Below, piece after piece: positions 9,567 to 21,381 of a stretch of 64,000 bases of DNA. Made by a program: the position numbers and the translations under genes. Under the pieces are notes generated by a model. The model saw nothing but the letters and a program-made list of their open reading frames with translations. It did not search any database and had not been told where the DNA came from. Origin of the DNA: Mayamaea pseudoterrestris (taxonomy: Eukaryota > Bacillariophyta > Bacillariophyceae > Sellaphorales > Sellaphoraceae); the NCBI GenBank assembly GCA_027923505.1, contig BROI01000002.1, positions 1,736,001 through 1,800,000 on the forward strand, written 5' to 3'. Numbering within the stretch: the first letter of the stretch is position 1; each line of letters begins with the position of its first letter.

Positions 9567-11542
9567 TTACGAAGCAGGAGAGAATCCACTGGTAAACGAC
9601 TCCGCAATCTCGTGCATCTTCTTCTCAATGTCTTCCGACAAGACGTATCCTCCATCCACAATCGCCTTCAGCACGGAAGCATGAGCTCCCTTGACGTGAG
9701 CCAAGAAGGCATGCTCGAATTCCTGAATGTGTTCAACGTCAATGCGATCGCAGTATCCCTTGACACCGATAAAGAGTGAAGCGACAACCTCTTCTGGTTC
9801 ATATGGGTTGTACTGTCCTTGCTTGAGGAGCTCATAAAGACGAATACCTCTGTTCAGCTGTTGCTGAGTGGACGCATCCAAATCAGATCCAAACTTGGCA
9901 AAGGCAGCAACCTCACGGTATTGCGCAAGCTCAAGCTTCATCGTACCAGCAACCGCCTTGGTAGCCTTGTACTGAGCGGCGGAACCGACGCGACTGACCG
10001 ACAAACCGACAGAGATAGCTGGGCGCTGACCTTGGTAAAAGAGCTCAGACTCCAAAAAGATCTGTCCATCGGTAATGGAAATCACGTTGGTGGGAATGTA
10101 GGCCGACACATCACCAGCTTGCGTCTCAATCACAGGCAAGGCGGTCAAGGAACCTCCCCCCAAGTTGCGGTGCATCTTGGCGGCACGCTCGAGAAGACGG
10201 GAATGCAGATAAAAGACATCACCAGGGTAAGCCTCGCGACCAGGAGGACGACGGAGTAGGAGCGACATTTGACGGTAGGCCACGGCTTGCTTAGAGAGAT
10301 CATCGTAAAAGATCACAGCGTGCTTTCCATTGTCACGAAAGTACTCTCCCATGGCGGCACCAGTATAGGGGGCCAAGAATTGCAGAGGAGCAGAGTCCGA
10401 TGCTGTAGCGGCGACAATGATGGTATTTGCCATGGCGCCCTTTTCTTCGAGCTGACCGACAAGTTGGGCAATGGTGGATCGCTTCTGTCCAACACCAACG
10501 TAGATGCAAGCAAGTGGTTCCGCCTTGGTCTTTTGGTTGATAATGGTATCAATAGCAATAGCAGTCTTTCCCGTCTGACGATCACCAATGATCAACTCAC
10601 GCTGACCACGGCCAATGGGAATGAGGGCGTCGACAGCCTTCAATCCGGTAAGCATTGGCTCAGACACTGACTCGCGGGGGATGATGCCTGGTGCCTTGAC
10701 TTCAGCACGAGAGCGCTTGCACTTGTCCAAACTGGCACCTCCATCAATAGGCTGGCCAATGCCGTCAACGACGCGTCCCAAAAGCTCAGGACCCACGGGA
10801 ACATCCACAATCGCGCCCGTTCGCTTGACAGTGTCGCCTTCAAGGATGTCACGATCGTCGCCGAAAATGACCACACCCACATTGTCCTCCTCCAAGTTGA
10901 GTGCCATACCCCGAAGACCGCAGGAGAAGACAACCATCTCTCCGGCTTGGACCTTCAAGAGGCCGTAGACACGGGCGATACCATCTCCGACGGAAATGAC
11001 CGCACCAGTTTCGGCATACTTCTTTTCAGTGTCTTCACTGCCAGTCAAGTCGCCGATCTTCTGCTCCAAGTAGGTGGATAGTTCAAGCGTCTGACTAGCC
11101 ATGCCACGCTTGGCAATGGTAGGGGCGTGGCGAGCAGCCTATAGGTTAGAAGAAAGGAAGCGGTTAGCGAAAAGTCGGATTCCTAAGATTGCGGCTACAT
11201 CCGGTGGAATCTGGAATCTCGGTAAATCGTATCTTGGAACTGCCGAGCGCCGATGACCATGAACCTTTCATCGCGGGTCCTAGGCCTTCTTTCGGTGCAA
11301 AATACCATTTCAGCAAATCTTCTATACTATTAAATAATTCGTGACGCTCGCTCCGATTGTTTGCACTTCAAACAAGTGTTTGAAGCCATACTATTTGACC
11401 TCTTGGCTGCCGCAGCGGCATGAGGTTCAACTGGCTTCCTCGCTCGCAAATCTATTCCTTCCACAGCCTTTATAATACTCACCTGAGCCGCAGTCACCGC
11501 CGATAGTCGACGACCAGCCGTAACAAGCGCTTTGCGAAACAT
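9567..11542 (-). CDS. ATP1: Mitochondrial ATP synthase F1 subunit alpha
   Basis: Two exons: 11542-11483 and 11138-9567, with a 344-nt GT-AG intron (GTGAGT donor, CTATAG acceptor) in phase 0. The 543-residue protein begins [20 protein letters not shown] and continues across the junction with [15 protein letters not shown], giving an intact presequence. The body is a canonical F1 alpha subunit: the P-loop GDRQTGKTA, the alpha signature segment [17 protein letters not shown], and the C-terminal helical domain. In mitochondria it forms the alpha3beta3 head with the beta subunit and carries the non-catalytic nucleotide sites. The ATG at 11102 is internal; the splice supplies the targeting peptide. 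The nuclear location is notable only in that many plants and green algae keep this gene in the mitochondrion. Confidence 0.96.
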
Positions 11543-11870
11543 GATCAAGTTGTTCAAGACCCAATATGAATTGGAATCAATCGACGGTGGGAGAAAGCCG
11601 CAATGGCGACTGTTGGATGCGGAGAAAGCAATAGATTCTTAGGGCTAAGGATACTTGTGACGCGTCATGGATTAACGCGTTGCGACGCAGTCTACGTAGC
11701 GTTTGGTACCGTAACAAAGTAGTTGTAGCCTGACCTGCATTTTGCTATATACCCTAAGACAACTGAGTAAATGGATGACTAACAAAACTAGTAACCCTAT
11801 TTCTGCATAACAATGCAGACACAAGAATATGTATGAAGTACAGAAGGCAAGAGCCCAGTCAAGTCGGCGA
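11543..11870. other. Intergenic gap, GPCR 3' side to ATP1 promoter
   Basis: 328 bp between two minus-strand genes. The ATP1 promoter should lie in the part next to 11543 and the GPCR poly(A) region near 11870. I see no open frame of interest and no repeat. Confidence 0.4.
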
Positions 11871-13914
11871 TCAGAAGAAATGCATATTTGGATCAAATGG
11901 CTTTGACTCGTTGACCAACGACGACAAAAGCTCGTCAGCGGATGCATGCGCCTCATTCTCATCTGCTTGCTCGTCTTCCGTCACATACGGATCCTCGGAA
12001 AGCGCAGATCCATCATCTGGCCCATTTTCGGCAGCCTCGTTAAATCCCCTATCCAACACTTCATCTTCGTCGGCGGTTGATGACGGCTGCATCGGCTTGC
12101 TGTTGTCTCCCGTCGACCAAAATGAGACTCTCGTAGGTTCCGTCCGCTCCGTAATGGCGTCATCCGATGGTGTGGCAGCTGTCAACTTTGCTGCGCGCTC
12201 GGCTTTTTTCACCTCCAATTCGTCAAGCTCTGCCTCATCGTCAATCGCTCCATCGCGAAAGGCGTCACCAAACGTTTGAAAGATATTTCGGTGCCCTGCT
12301 GGTGCTAGCGGTGTCGCAGGCTTTGGAGATCCTTCCGCGTCCGAGCTCCGCGTGCTACTAAACCACCGCGAGTTATTCGTCGACTCTCCGGCCTGTCCCA
12401 TGCGCTTCATCTCATCTTTCCGGTACTGGAGGTAGCGAGGACGAAGATAGACAAATGCTGCATCAAAGAAAAAGAGCGATTACGTCAAAAGCAATTCTTT
12501 AATGCGCTGAATATGACAACAGGCAAACTCACCATTCCAGAATCCCTGCAACGGAACCAAGAGACAGATCGTGTAAAGCATCTCCCAGTGAACGAATCCA
12601 GTGACTGCCTCGTTGATGCGAGCCGTGACAACAGGAATGTAAGTCACATAGAGCGCTCCAACCTGAATAGTTATAACGAAGGAGTACGCGTAAGCCACGG
12701 CTCTGCCTTTTCATTCACTCGTCACTCACAAAACGATCAACTTACATAAAAATATGACTGACGCGCAAGCCGCTGCGCCACACTGAGCTTGATGACCTGC
12801 GACGGCCGACGCGCCTGCGATGGTCGGCGAATGGAACGTCTTGCTGGTTTTCCATCTCCATCCTCGTTGCTATCGGTGTCAGCAGCATACTCGCTCTCCC
12901 TTCGAGCCGCCATGGATCCCATGGAGAATCGCAGCGTCTGCTTCTCTTGCTGATAGATCGAGTACCAGGTCAAGTACATGTTGATAGTAACAATGAAGAT
13001 GCTCATCAACTTGGGGATGGTGTCGAATCCCCACTGATAGAGCTCAATGTTGTCACCTCGGGTGCAAGTTCCTGGATTATCTTCCGTCGCCTTGTAGGAT
13101 GACACGCAGCCCTCTGTTTTCGAAAAGGGGAGAGGTAAGAGATTTGCGACAGGAGTAACGATCACAAACCTATTGAAGAATGCTCTCAACTTACGAGGAA
13201 ACGGCGCCAACCAGCACTCGAAGAGGCCCGAGTTTAAAAGCTTGAGCGCGAGTGAAGCAATCACGACGGAAATGCCCCAAATCCAGGGAATGCCGTGCAA
13301 CCACTTTTCAACGTTTTGAAGCTGCGACTGGGTCCAACCGTTGCGAATGCGCAGCAAGTAGTAAATGCTGAGACTTCCATTGTACAAGGTTGGTGTCACT
13401 CCAAATAGATTGAACATTCTGTAATGTAATGAGACAGAATGAGTGTCAGCGAGGCATTACAATAGTCGGTCATATTGCTTCGTTTCGAAGAAATTCGATC
13501 TAAGCGTATTCAACATCAAACGACTTCCACCACACCAAAACCGATCGCAACGCCAATTACAACATCTCGTACTCGGACTTACCCTGAAAACGTGCAGCTC
13601 TGAGTGTTTCCAATGTTACCCCACATGTTTGGAGTGTCCTTTGGTGCCAAGAGGGTGCTGAGGACAAAACCAAAGGACATGATCATGTCTGAAATGGACA
13701 TGCCAATCATGAGCCGCTGGTAAATGTGACCCGAGCTTGTCGTGACGGTTCCTCCGCGGCCTCGCTCTCCAGACTTGAGCTGGCGGAGGCAATCGCGGAC
13801 AATGTAACCTGATCCCAGCATGCTGAGCAAGCCAGAAATCTTGGGGGTAATTGCCATGGCAACCATTTGCGCTTGCGTCGGGTTTCCTGTAAACGGAGCC
13901 ATGGTTTGTTGCAC
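11871..13914 (-). CDS. Seven-helix G protein-coupled receptor, diatom GPCR / cAMP-receptor-like family
   Basis: Five exons on the minus strand: 13914-13583, 13418-13195, 13113-12746, 12662-12533, 12457-11871. All introns are GT-AG (donors GTAAGT x3, GTGAGT), and the phases join to 546 residues. Helices in order: ISGLLSMLGSGYIVRDCL; YQRLMIGMSISDMIMSFGFV; then a Cys (TQSCTFSG) leading into YNGSLSIYYLLRIR; WIWGISVVIASLALKLLN; the ECW..CTRGDN loop and IFIVTINMYLTWYSIY; QSYFYVGALYVTYIPVV; and MLYTICLLVPLQGFWNAFVY, followed by RPRYLQYR. The third intracellular loop is basic and Ser-rich (RRSIRRPSQARRPS). The tail is acidic and Ser-rich, as in receptors regulated by phosphorylation. The order and motifs fit a receptor family expanded in diatoms and distantly like Dictyostelium cAMP receptors. 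The ligand is unknown. The 81-nt second intron is open in frame. Confidence 0.85.
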
Positions 13915-14850
13915 TTGTTGCTAATCAATTGTAGTAGAGTACTTGTCAACAAGCTTGATTGAGACTGTCGGGCAATTGGGCACAAGGTTGATGCGGGGCC
14001 TCGGTGTTTTTCTTCTGAATGGTGATCCTCCGCTCGTTTGGCTTGTGTGTGATGGCGTCGTCGACACCTTCTCTGCTTGAGCGCCAGTCATTTGAAAGGT
14101 CTTTGCGAGGGTCCAAATGACCGGCGCAATTGAGACGGCACTTCACTGGCATAGCAGAACTGTTGAAGCATGACCGGCGCATAAGTGAAGTCAAATGACT
14201 CGAATCAGGCTTGAATCTTGTTGGTTCGCCAGAATGTCGCGATGTGGAGTCTGAAAAAGTACACTCTACTTTACACTGGCTTTCTATTCCTTTCTTTAAT
14301 CATTGGCTCGAGTTCTTGTCAGGCAATGAGTACCGCGTCATAAACTTCGTGGTAGGAGTCGCACCTTCTACTACTATGCCCCTGCGTCAGACCATGGCTA
14401 ACATCTTCTACTCGAGCTTTGCATTATACTGGTCGATGATGGTAATAGTAGCATAAATGGCAACTGCAACGTTCAATATGGCTCCCGTCTTGTCCAATGT
14501 GTACTTGGAAAAAGCGTTTCGTCCGTTGGAGTCTCGGTACGACGCCCAGAAATTTCATACGGCGGGGCGCGCGCCCGCGCCGTCGCGGACAGTCACCATG
14601 ACTGCGCGCAACAACAACTTCGATGAGGATGGCCCATCGGGACCAAACGAAACGACTATAGCATATCTAACCTTGTCAAGAGACGAAAAGACAAAAGACT
14701 ATAAGAGAGACACTAAATTGCTAGGCAAAATCTGTCGGGATTCTGAATTAGCTGCTCGATTACTGCGCCTGCGCCGACAAGGATCGTTTCGCCGATTGAA
14801 GCAGAATCCATCACGCACAAAGATTTTCGATCCATCAACACGCCCACACC
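13915..14850. other. Divergent gap between the GPCR and the LRR gene
   Basis: 936 bp between divergent start codons. A 158-codon plus-strand frame occupies 14457-14933 and overlaps the first 83 bases of the LRR gene in another frame. It has no recognisable domain, so I treat it as unproven: possibly leader, possibly a small gene. The rest is ordinary non-coding sequence with no repeat noticed. Confidence 0.3.
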
Positions 14851-17800
14851 ATGCCACTTTGCTCCGTATGCCGTCGCGAAAACCTCAAAAAGTCAGACTT
14901 TTCAACCTCCCAATTAAAGAAAAAGGCGCATGAACGAATCTGCAAACGTTGTCGCACCAACCAAGGCGAGGCACGTGAGGGTCCGCCGGCCGAAACTGCT
15001 CTAGGTTTTGAGGAGGAGCAACAACAAGTATCGCCAAATATATCGCCAAGTCTAGTTGGCATCGATGGTGATGATGATATAGCAATTAGCAAGGAGCTTG
15101 AGGTTGCGGAGATGAGAATTGCAGACGGAGGAGAGTCCATGGCGACTGACAACGATGAGCATTTTGATGCGCTGGTCAAGTCATCGTCGTTTGCCCAGCA
15201 GGCACTCGAAGAAATGCTGGACGACCTGCATGACGATTTCACGCGAGACATTGAACGACAAGAATCTATAGACGAGCAAGAAATGACTGCTGTCGTAGAC
15301 GATATGACGCTGCAGTACGAGGACGAGGAGTTGGAGGCGGACGGCTCGCCAGCGCCACATTTGGACGACGATGATGAAAGTGACGACTCAGTCGAGTCGA
15401 CTGCAGATGCGCAGCATTCAATGGCGGAAGATCTTGATGATGATGATTTTGTTTCCGTGGAAATTCTGACGGCCAAGCATCCAATCATTACACTCAACAA
15501 TCCACTTTCGACTGCTCCGTACGTGCTGCTGCTTTTGGAATCGACAAGAGCTGCTGATCAGTCAATGTTCACGTTAGAAGAGGTGCCTACGACTGCAACT
15601 CTATTGGAAGCGAATCGCATTGAATATGCGACTCTCGGCAAGACTGTGGATTCAGCGACTGCCAAGAGGCTCATGGCCGGCCACAGGAAACGTCAATATC
15701 CACTCTTGTTTTGCCAAGTTGGGCAATACGTGCAGTACGTTTGCGATGCCAGCCAAGTGCAACAACTTTGTGAACGAAACAAGCTAAGCGACATTTTGTT
15801 TGAACGGCGGGAAGCCTTGGCAGACTATGTTGAAACGATCGAAACTGCTGCTACCGAGGATGAGCAAGACGAGGCGTGTCAGTCTCCGAAGAATGTTTGG
15901 GACAGTTTTAGCGAATCCTTGTCATCCGTCGGCCGCGCCGCAAGTCCCGTGCAGCATTTAGTGCCAAATGAACTCGATGCGAATGCAAACATGGAGGTGC
16001 TTGGCGAAGAAGGCTTGGCAGCACAGAGTGGTAATGTTGATGAAGGTGATCTCGGAGTTGTGGAAATGTCGACGACATTACAAGCAGCTGCGGCCGAACC
16101 ATCAACTGCTCTTGCATCATCGTATTCGACAAAGATGAATCGTGAGTCGAACGATGGAGAGGAAAAGGCTGTTGACACTTCCATGGAGTCGTTCATGACG
16201 GCTAACGAAAGCGAACAAACAGTAGCGTCGGAGCACGAGAGGCCTAGCGAATTTACCACTCTGGACGAAGCGGACAATGATGGATCCGCTGTAGCTATGT
16301 CGTCCAACGTCTCCCAGATAGAACTTGGTTCGGATATGGCCATTTTGGAGACGTTGCAGGTCGCGAACCTGAATACACCTACATCTAGCACCATGCTCAT
16401 GGCAGATTCTCGCACTGACGTCGACGGCAGCATCAGCGAGGTGAACGAAGCGGGAGAGGAAGATGCCACGCATGTGCCTAGCTTTTCGGAAACACCAGTC
16501 AGCAAGCTAGTAGCGGGAGACCAGAGCTTTTCCAGTTTCATTGCTAAGAACAACAATGAACTGCCTGTCGAGCAAATCGGCCAAGGAAGCGCAATCACGG
16601 GCAGTTTACATGTTATTGACCGCGACGGCAGCGCTTCAGTGCATGAAGAGCCAGGGAACTTGATGGATATGTCAAGCGAATTGCGTGAAAAGGCTGAGTC
16701 GTCCTTGACGCAACTAGCAACTGGTGCGAAAAGTGCGAGCCACGATGGAAGCACAAGCCTGCCCACCGTAATCAATGATTTTAATGACTCTGGTCATGTT
16801 GTGCATAATCTTGTAAATGGCGCACCTCGTGATACAGAAATCGAACGAACGAGCATTCGAGACATGAAAACTACCAGCGCGGATAGTTCTACTTGCCCCC
16901 TTGAAGCTGAGCAACAACTGGGATCGCCTGTCGATTTCAAAGTCAGCTTGCTTCCGATACATGATACCGATGACAGTCAAGAAGTATCTGCAATATCCGA
17001 GCTCAAGCAGACTCCCACGCTTATCGATTCATCAGTTCAAGAACAATTTGCAGTTGTAGAACAGGCTCATAAGGTCGGCTTTAATTCTGCTTCTGGAGAC
17101 AAGAGAACGATAAACATTTCCGACGCAAGTGGTGTCGAACTACCAGCCAATGAGCCCCTGATCGGGCTAATGACTGTTGAGGAAAGAGCGGCTGGTTTCA
17201 GCCCCCCACAATCCTCCATGGCAGCGATTGAATCAACTGGAGCGCTAGCGATTGACGATGCGGAAGACGAGAGACCTCCACAAGGCAACAAAGCGACTGA
17301 TCTAACTCGAGTTGATCTACCGGTAGAAGGGACATTTTTATCTAATCGAATGCAAAATGTAGACGGATTGGAAGAATCGAGTGTTATGCACTCCATGCTC
17401 GATGGGGAAGATGGATCTTTTGTCGAATATGATTCTCCAACAGCGGCGCCCTTTTCTAGTGTCGAGGACGGCGTTGCAATGGACAAAAAGCGTGAGAATG
17501 GAGTACGCAATGTTACACCTGACTCATCCTTCTTATTTGAAACAGAAACGAAGGACTCGTCGGCGTCGTCAGTCAATGTCGATCGTTCGGAAACTTTGTC
17601 GAGGGCATCAGTGATTGTCGGTGATGGGACCGTATCTACACAAGAGACCGAAAACTATGAGCTGATAAGGGAACGCGTCTCTCCGACTGTCGGATCAGGC
17701 CTTCCTATTGCATTAACGCATGAACCAGGATTAAAAGAATCAAGTGACCTGGGTTTATCAAAACCAAAGCTGAATGCGTACCTTGATGCAGCTTCAAAAT

Positions 17801-20800
17801 CCACTTCGGTTCCTGTAAAGTCAAATGGGAAGCCAATAGAACTCGGTACTAGCGCATCTAAATTGCGGATGATGTACTTGAACGCTGTTAGTCACGAAGA
17901 CGAGGACACAAAGCCAAATGTGAAAACTGTTAGTCTTGATATCGATATCAAAGCTCAAAAGGAGAAATACAATAATTCTTTGACGCGAAAGCACGAAAAT
18001 ACGAAAAAAGTCGATGGTCTGGAGTTAGGTGGCATCTCCAAGTCAAAGGAAGCGTACTTGGCTCGGGCGAGGAAGGACTACGACCCAGCATCAGTCCTTA
18101 TGCCGGAGCGTGAGCCTGTTTTGTCCAGAAATTGGAAAGAAAGTAGAAAAAGAAAGGACTCCGCTGACGTGGGAAGCGTTTTGAAAGAGATCGACGTAGT
18201 AGACCCGGCGCATCCGTTAGAGGAGACGAAACGAAGCAGACTATCTATTGTGTTGACACCGGACGATTTGAAAGAAAAGGCTCGACTTGAGGCTGAAGAA
18301 AAAGAAAGGTTCGAAGCTCTTGAGCGAGAGCGGAAGCAAGTTGAAGAACAAGCCCGTCGAAATGCGGAAGAAAAGGATCGACTGGTTCACGAAGAACGAT
18401 TAAGACTGGCAGCAGAGGCTAGGTCAAGGCGAGAAGCTGAAGAAAAGGAGCGTTTGGAAGCTATTGAGACTATCCGTCGCAATATTGACGAACGAGCAAG
18501 AACCGACGCAGAAAGGCGAGCGTGGCATGAAACGCGAGTTAGAGAGAAAAGAAAAGCAGAAGAGGAAGAGTTTCGTCTGACAGAAGAAGCTCAGCGTCAG
18601 CTTGCTGAAGAGATGAGCCGAATAGCTGCCGAGCAACGCGCACGCTTTGAAGCTGACGATCAGCTACGACGAAAGGCTGTAGCTAAGGATCGAGATATAG
18701 AGCGGCTACAAACAGAAATTGAGGCCATTGAATCAAAGCTTACAGAAAGAAATGCAGAGGCAGCGCATGCACGGAAAAAGAGAGTTAGAATGCGGAAGAG
18801 ATGGATCCAGAAGTCCTCGGTCCCTGCGAATGATGAGAAAGTTGTTTCCGAGGTTCTGTCAGAAAATGCGTTGGCTGATTCGCAAGCGGAGGACGATAAA
18901 GCTACAAATGACGTGTTCGGGCAGCAAGAGTCGTCACCATTAGGAGCGAAATTGAAGGAAGAGAGTTTGTTTCAGGCCAACGACGCCGTAGTAGACGACA
19001 TGCCCGAACAGCTCGAACTCCGTGCAGGTTTTGCGCTCGTGCACCAGATATGTGATGAGCAGTCAAACGATCTCCAGAATGATAACCAACGCATAAGAAG
19101 CCCGCCTCGCAAGGACAAGGTACCCGAAAATTTAGCGCCCGCTCTCGAAGAAGATTTATTTGGCGACGATCATGAATTGCATGCATATGAAACGCCTCTC
19201 TGTGCGGGCGACGAGCGAGGTACCGGTATGTTGGAAGACGAGCAATCTAAACAATATGAAGACGAAGGTAGTGAAGCTAAAGATGATGGAAATGCTCGCG
19301 CTCGAATGAACGACTGGGATGAACAGGAATACGTTCGACCGGCATCCTCGACATCAAATGCCATCCCGTCCGCGCAAAGTTCTGTTTCCACTGAATTGGT
19401 GTCAAATGTCGTTCGAAAGCACCAAACATTTACGCCATCTGATGATTTGTCCGGTGTGAGCGACTTAGCAGTTATGATGTCGGACGAGTTGTCTGATGAT
19501 AGCGACCTTGAATTAGACGATGCCATGACAGAACTATCTGAACATCTGGCGGCGGAGCATTTCTCTGAAAAACAAAGTCCTACAGAAATTGAGCCAACGA
19601 AATTTTTAATTGATTCCGCGGCTCTTAGCCAGTCAATCCCTCGCATGTCCCATAATCTAGAACGATTTCGCGTTGTGCAGCCTGGTGGTATGCAGAAAGG
19701 GCAACCTGTGTCTCCTGTTCCTCCCTACAAAGAAGACGAGATGAAAGGACCCTTATCCCGAGCCCCAATTTCCGCGGCTTCTTCCATTTCCGGAGTAGAC
19801 CTTGACCAAATGTCGCCAGAGAGTATTCTTCGTGACATCGAAGAAGGCATTAATACTGAATCAATCCAATCGGTTGATGATTTCGCTGTTAAGGAAGTCT
19901 ATACGGATGCGAACTCGAAACGAATGAGTTGCGGAAACCGAACAAAGCTACTTTTGTGCATCTTGCTTGCATTAATTGTCCTTATGATCGGTCTGCTGGT
20001 GGGTCTTGGAAGGCGCAACAACCAGTTTGACAGTACTTCGGTGGCGTCCACGACGGTGCCATCGACTATGCTGCCTACAAACTCTCCGACGATGTCTAGG
20101 TTGAGCGACATAGAAGCCTTTCGAGCAAGCCTGCCTGCTTATACTGTCACATCCATCGCCGTGTCGGGCACACCTCAAAAGCTAGCATACGACTGGATTA
20201 CGTCTGAGCCATCCTTCACGAGATATTCTCCCCAGCAACGACTATCTCGTTTTGCCTTATCAACATTCTATTACGCAACGGGTGGTGATGATTGGTACAA
20301 CAACAGTGGCTGGCTGACTGAATTGAGCGAATGCGACTGGTACACGGAGAATAAAAGCAACTGCATCGAAAGTGATGTCACTTACCTACAATTAGGCAAC
20401 AACAACCTCGTTGGCTCATTGCCGGAGGAGATCGGATTGCTCTCCACCCTGTTGGCATTTCAAGCGGATGGCAATACAAACCTGAAGGGTACCTTGCCGA
20501 CAAACATTGGGTACCTCCAGCAGCTTTACTGGCTTGGTTTAAACGGCAATGGTCTCACAGGCGTAAGTTTACGATTCACATGCACATTGCCAAAAAGCGT
20601 TCCCTACCTTTCTCACACCTTTTAACGATCGATTATGCATTACGTAGTCGCTGCCGTCACAATTGGGATCACTAAGTGCGCTGCTGATTCTCGATTTGGA
20701 ACAAAATTCGTTTCGTGGAACCATTCCGTCCGAGTTGAGCAAATTATCGCAACTAGACAAGCTCTTTCTAAACGAGAATGCCCTATCCGGCAATCTCCCA

Positions 20801-21274
20801 ACGGCAGTCGGCGAGCTAGCCGCATTGCGATATCTGGATCTTGGGCAAAATTTGCTGCAAGGGTCATTTTCCAATTCATTTATCAAGCAAACAGAAGGGT
20901 TTGTCTTGTTTTCGGTCGAGGAGAACATTCTTATTGGAGGCTTGTCACAGGATAAGCTATGGAAAAGTTTGGCGCTTGCTGAAACGATTCATCTAGGGTC
21001 GAACCAATTTGCTGGCACAATTCCTGGGCTTTTAATGAGCAAATACTTGCAGAATGTCGTCGATTTGGATTTTTACGGAAACGAGCTGACTGGCACTGTG
21101 CCTTCTGAGCTAGGGTTGCTTCCAAAGACTTTGGAGAATTTATCGCTGGGACGCAACAAACTTGTTGGGAGTGTGCCTCGGGAACTTTGTCGACTCATCA
21201 AAAAGCGAGGAGTCGTGGTCACCATCGACTGCGAGACGGTCAAATGTGATTGTGGATGCGCATGTGCCCTGTAG
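14851..21274 (+). CDS. Giant LRR membrane protein with N-terminal zinc-binding motif
   Basis: Two exons, 14851-20562 and 20648-21274, with an 85-nt GT-AG intron in phase 0. Across the join the LRR reads NGLTG/SLPSQLGSLSALL without a break. Total 2112 residues. Order: a four-Cys motif (C4, C7, C31, C34; CSVCRRENLKKSDFS, QLKKKA) resembling Stc1-type zinc domains; a segment at about 225-325 (IEYATLGKTVD, RQYPLLFCQ) that may be a thioredoxin/SH3BGR-like fold; a long acidic disordered stretch; a Glu/Arg coiled coil (about 1138-1315); one membrane helix (about 1700-1720, LLLCILLALIVLMIGLLVGL); and a plant-type LRR domain with SLPEEIGLL and GTIPSELSKL repeats, ending in a Cys cluster (CDCGCAC). Orientation is inferred as long N-terminus in the cytosol and LRRs outside or luminal. 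No kinase domain. It may be a receptor or adhesion protein; its function is unknown. Confidence 0.85.
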
Positions 21275-21381
21275 ACGCATTTTATTATAGTGTATTTCTA
21301 TATGTATTAATGCATGTGGTTATTAGTATGACTATCAAAAGTGTGAAGTCTCCACATTATTCCGCGAATACGCACGCCGAT

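Noticed and set aside
14457-14933. 158-codon plus-strand frame overlapping the start of the LRR gene
   Set aside because: It overlaps the LRR coding sequence by 83 bases in another frame, has no recognisable domain, and the LRR gene's Cys motif begins cleanly at 14851. Kept only as a possibility in the gap note.
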